NCBI GenBank assembly: GCA_905372605.1
Contig: CAJPPQ010000004.1
Span: forward strand, 1-24,667
DNA: 24,667 nucleotides
Direction: 5' to 3'
DNA from: Porphyromonadaceae bacterium
GTDB taxonomy: Bacteria > Bacteroidota > Bacteroidia > Bacteroidales > Paludibacteraceae
Under the pieces are notes generated by a model. That model was not told the origin of the DNA, made no database searches, and saw only the letters and a program-made list of their open reading frames with translations. Made by a program: the position numbers and the translations under genes. Of the stretch, positions 24,524-24,667 are shown piece by piece (the stretch's first letter is position 1; each line of letters begins with the position of its first letter).

Positions 24524-24555
24524 TTTGCGTTTATAAGGAAAAAAATATAACTTTG
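24524..24555 (+). promoter_or_regulatory. Consensus promoter of the last, partial gene
   Basis: TTTG (24524-24527), 20 bases, then TAACTTTG (24548-24555), an exact match to the Bacteroidota consensus in both boxes, 61 bases before the ATG at 24617. Confidence 0.75.
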
Positions 24556-24616
24556 CATCGTTTTTTCGGAAACAGCAATTCGTATATTTTCAAAAGCATA
24601 AATCAATCAAATTTAT

Positions 24617-24667
24617 ATGAGCACGATGTTATTGTACTGGCTGATATTTATAGCCATTTTTATAACT
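24617..24667 (+). CDS. Partial membrane protein, N-terminus only
   Basis: ATG at 24617 opens 17 codons to the window end, reading MSTMLLYWLIFIAIFIT, a hydrophobic segment that looks like a membrane anchor. A consensus promoter at the right distance supports a real gene. The L-Y-W-L-I-F start recalls short NfeD-type membrane proteins, but 17 residues are too few to name a family. Confidence 0.6.
   Translation, partial: MSTMLLYWLIFIAIFIT

Noticed and set aside
24330..24536. Plus-strand 68-codon frame after the giant gene
   Set aside because: It begins inside the terminator's T-run and reads through the promoter of the next gene, so it is unlikely to be translated.
1..24667. CRISPR arrays, tRNA, rRNA, phage or insertion-sequence genes
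   Set aside because: I looked for regular direct repeats with spacers, cloverleaf-like stretches and transposase or integrase patterns and saw none; the regular repeats found are protein-coding modules of the giant gene.

Overview
The window looks like chromosomal DNA from a member of the Bacteroidota, most likely order Bacteroidales, with a type IX secretion system (T9SS). Three lines of evidence agree. Two genes (possibly three, counting a broken one) end in a T9SS sorting domain. The recognisable proteins (RprX/RprY two-component system, Bacteroides-type MurC, DPP4, pRiA4b ORF-3-like protein) are Bacteroidales-like. Many genes are preceded by the Bacteroidota promoter pattern TTTG or TTG, then about 18-21 bases, then TAnnTTTG. 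I see no IS element, phage gene, CRISPR array, tRNA or rRNA. Genus cannot be fixed from sequence alone.

Layout. 1-1436 (minus): a tight operon of a two-part threonine/serine (or dicarboxylate) exporter of the ThrE/YjjP-YjjB type and the start of a small membrane protein. 1696-7461 (minus): rprX histidine kinase, rprY response regulator, murC, and a secreted dipeptidyl peptidase IV, closely spaced and probably one transcription unit. 7699-9390 (plus): a SulP-family anion transporter divergent from rprX. 9592-10140 (plus): a pRiA4b ORF-3-like protein. 10141-12492: a looser accessory segment with a bidirectional terminator, a broken T9SS-type C-terminal tail, a T9SS cargo protein, a small putative lipoprotein and about 520 bp of unexplained DNA. 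12493-16350: housekeeping genes, with hemW divergent from ispE-nadK, and nadK convergent with lptC and a MIP18/SufT-like gene. 16619-24253 (plus): a 2,544-residue T9SS surface protein, followed by a strong terminator. 24617 to the end: the first codons of another membrane protein behind a consensus promoter.

How the genes fit together. Several encode envelope work: MurC makes the murein precursor, LptC helps move LPS, RprXY senses the envelope, DPP4 trims proline-containing peptides outside the cytoplasm, and the two T9SS cargos go to the cell surface. The most striking signal is in the giant protein. Jelly-roll modules alternate with fibronectin-III-like modules, and the cysteine ending each Fn3 module is present or absent together with a cysteine in the next jelly roll. 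This suggests a chain of modules locked by disulfides across domain boundaries. I did not find a clearly new enzymatic or defence system here.
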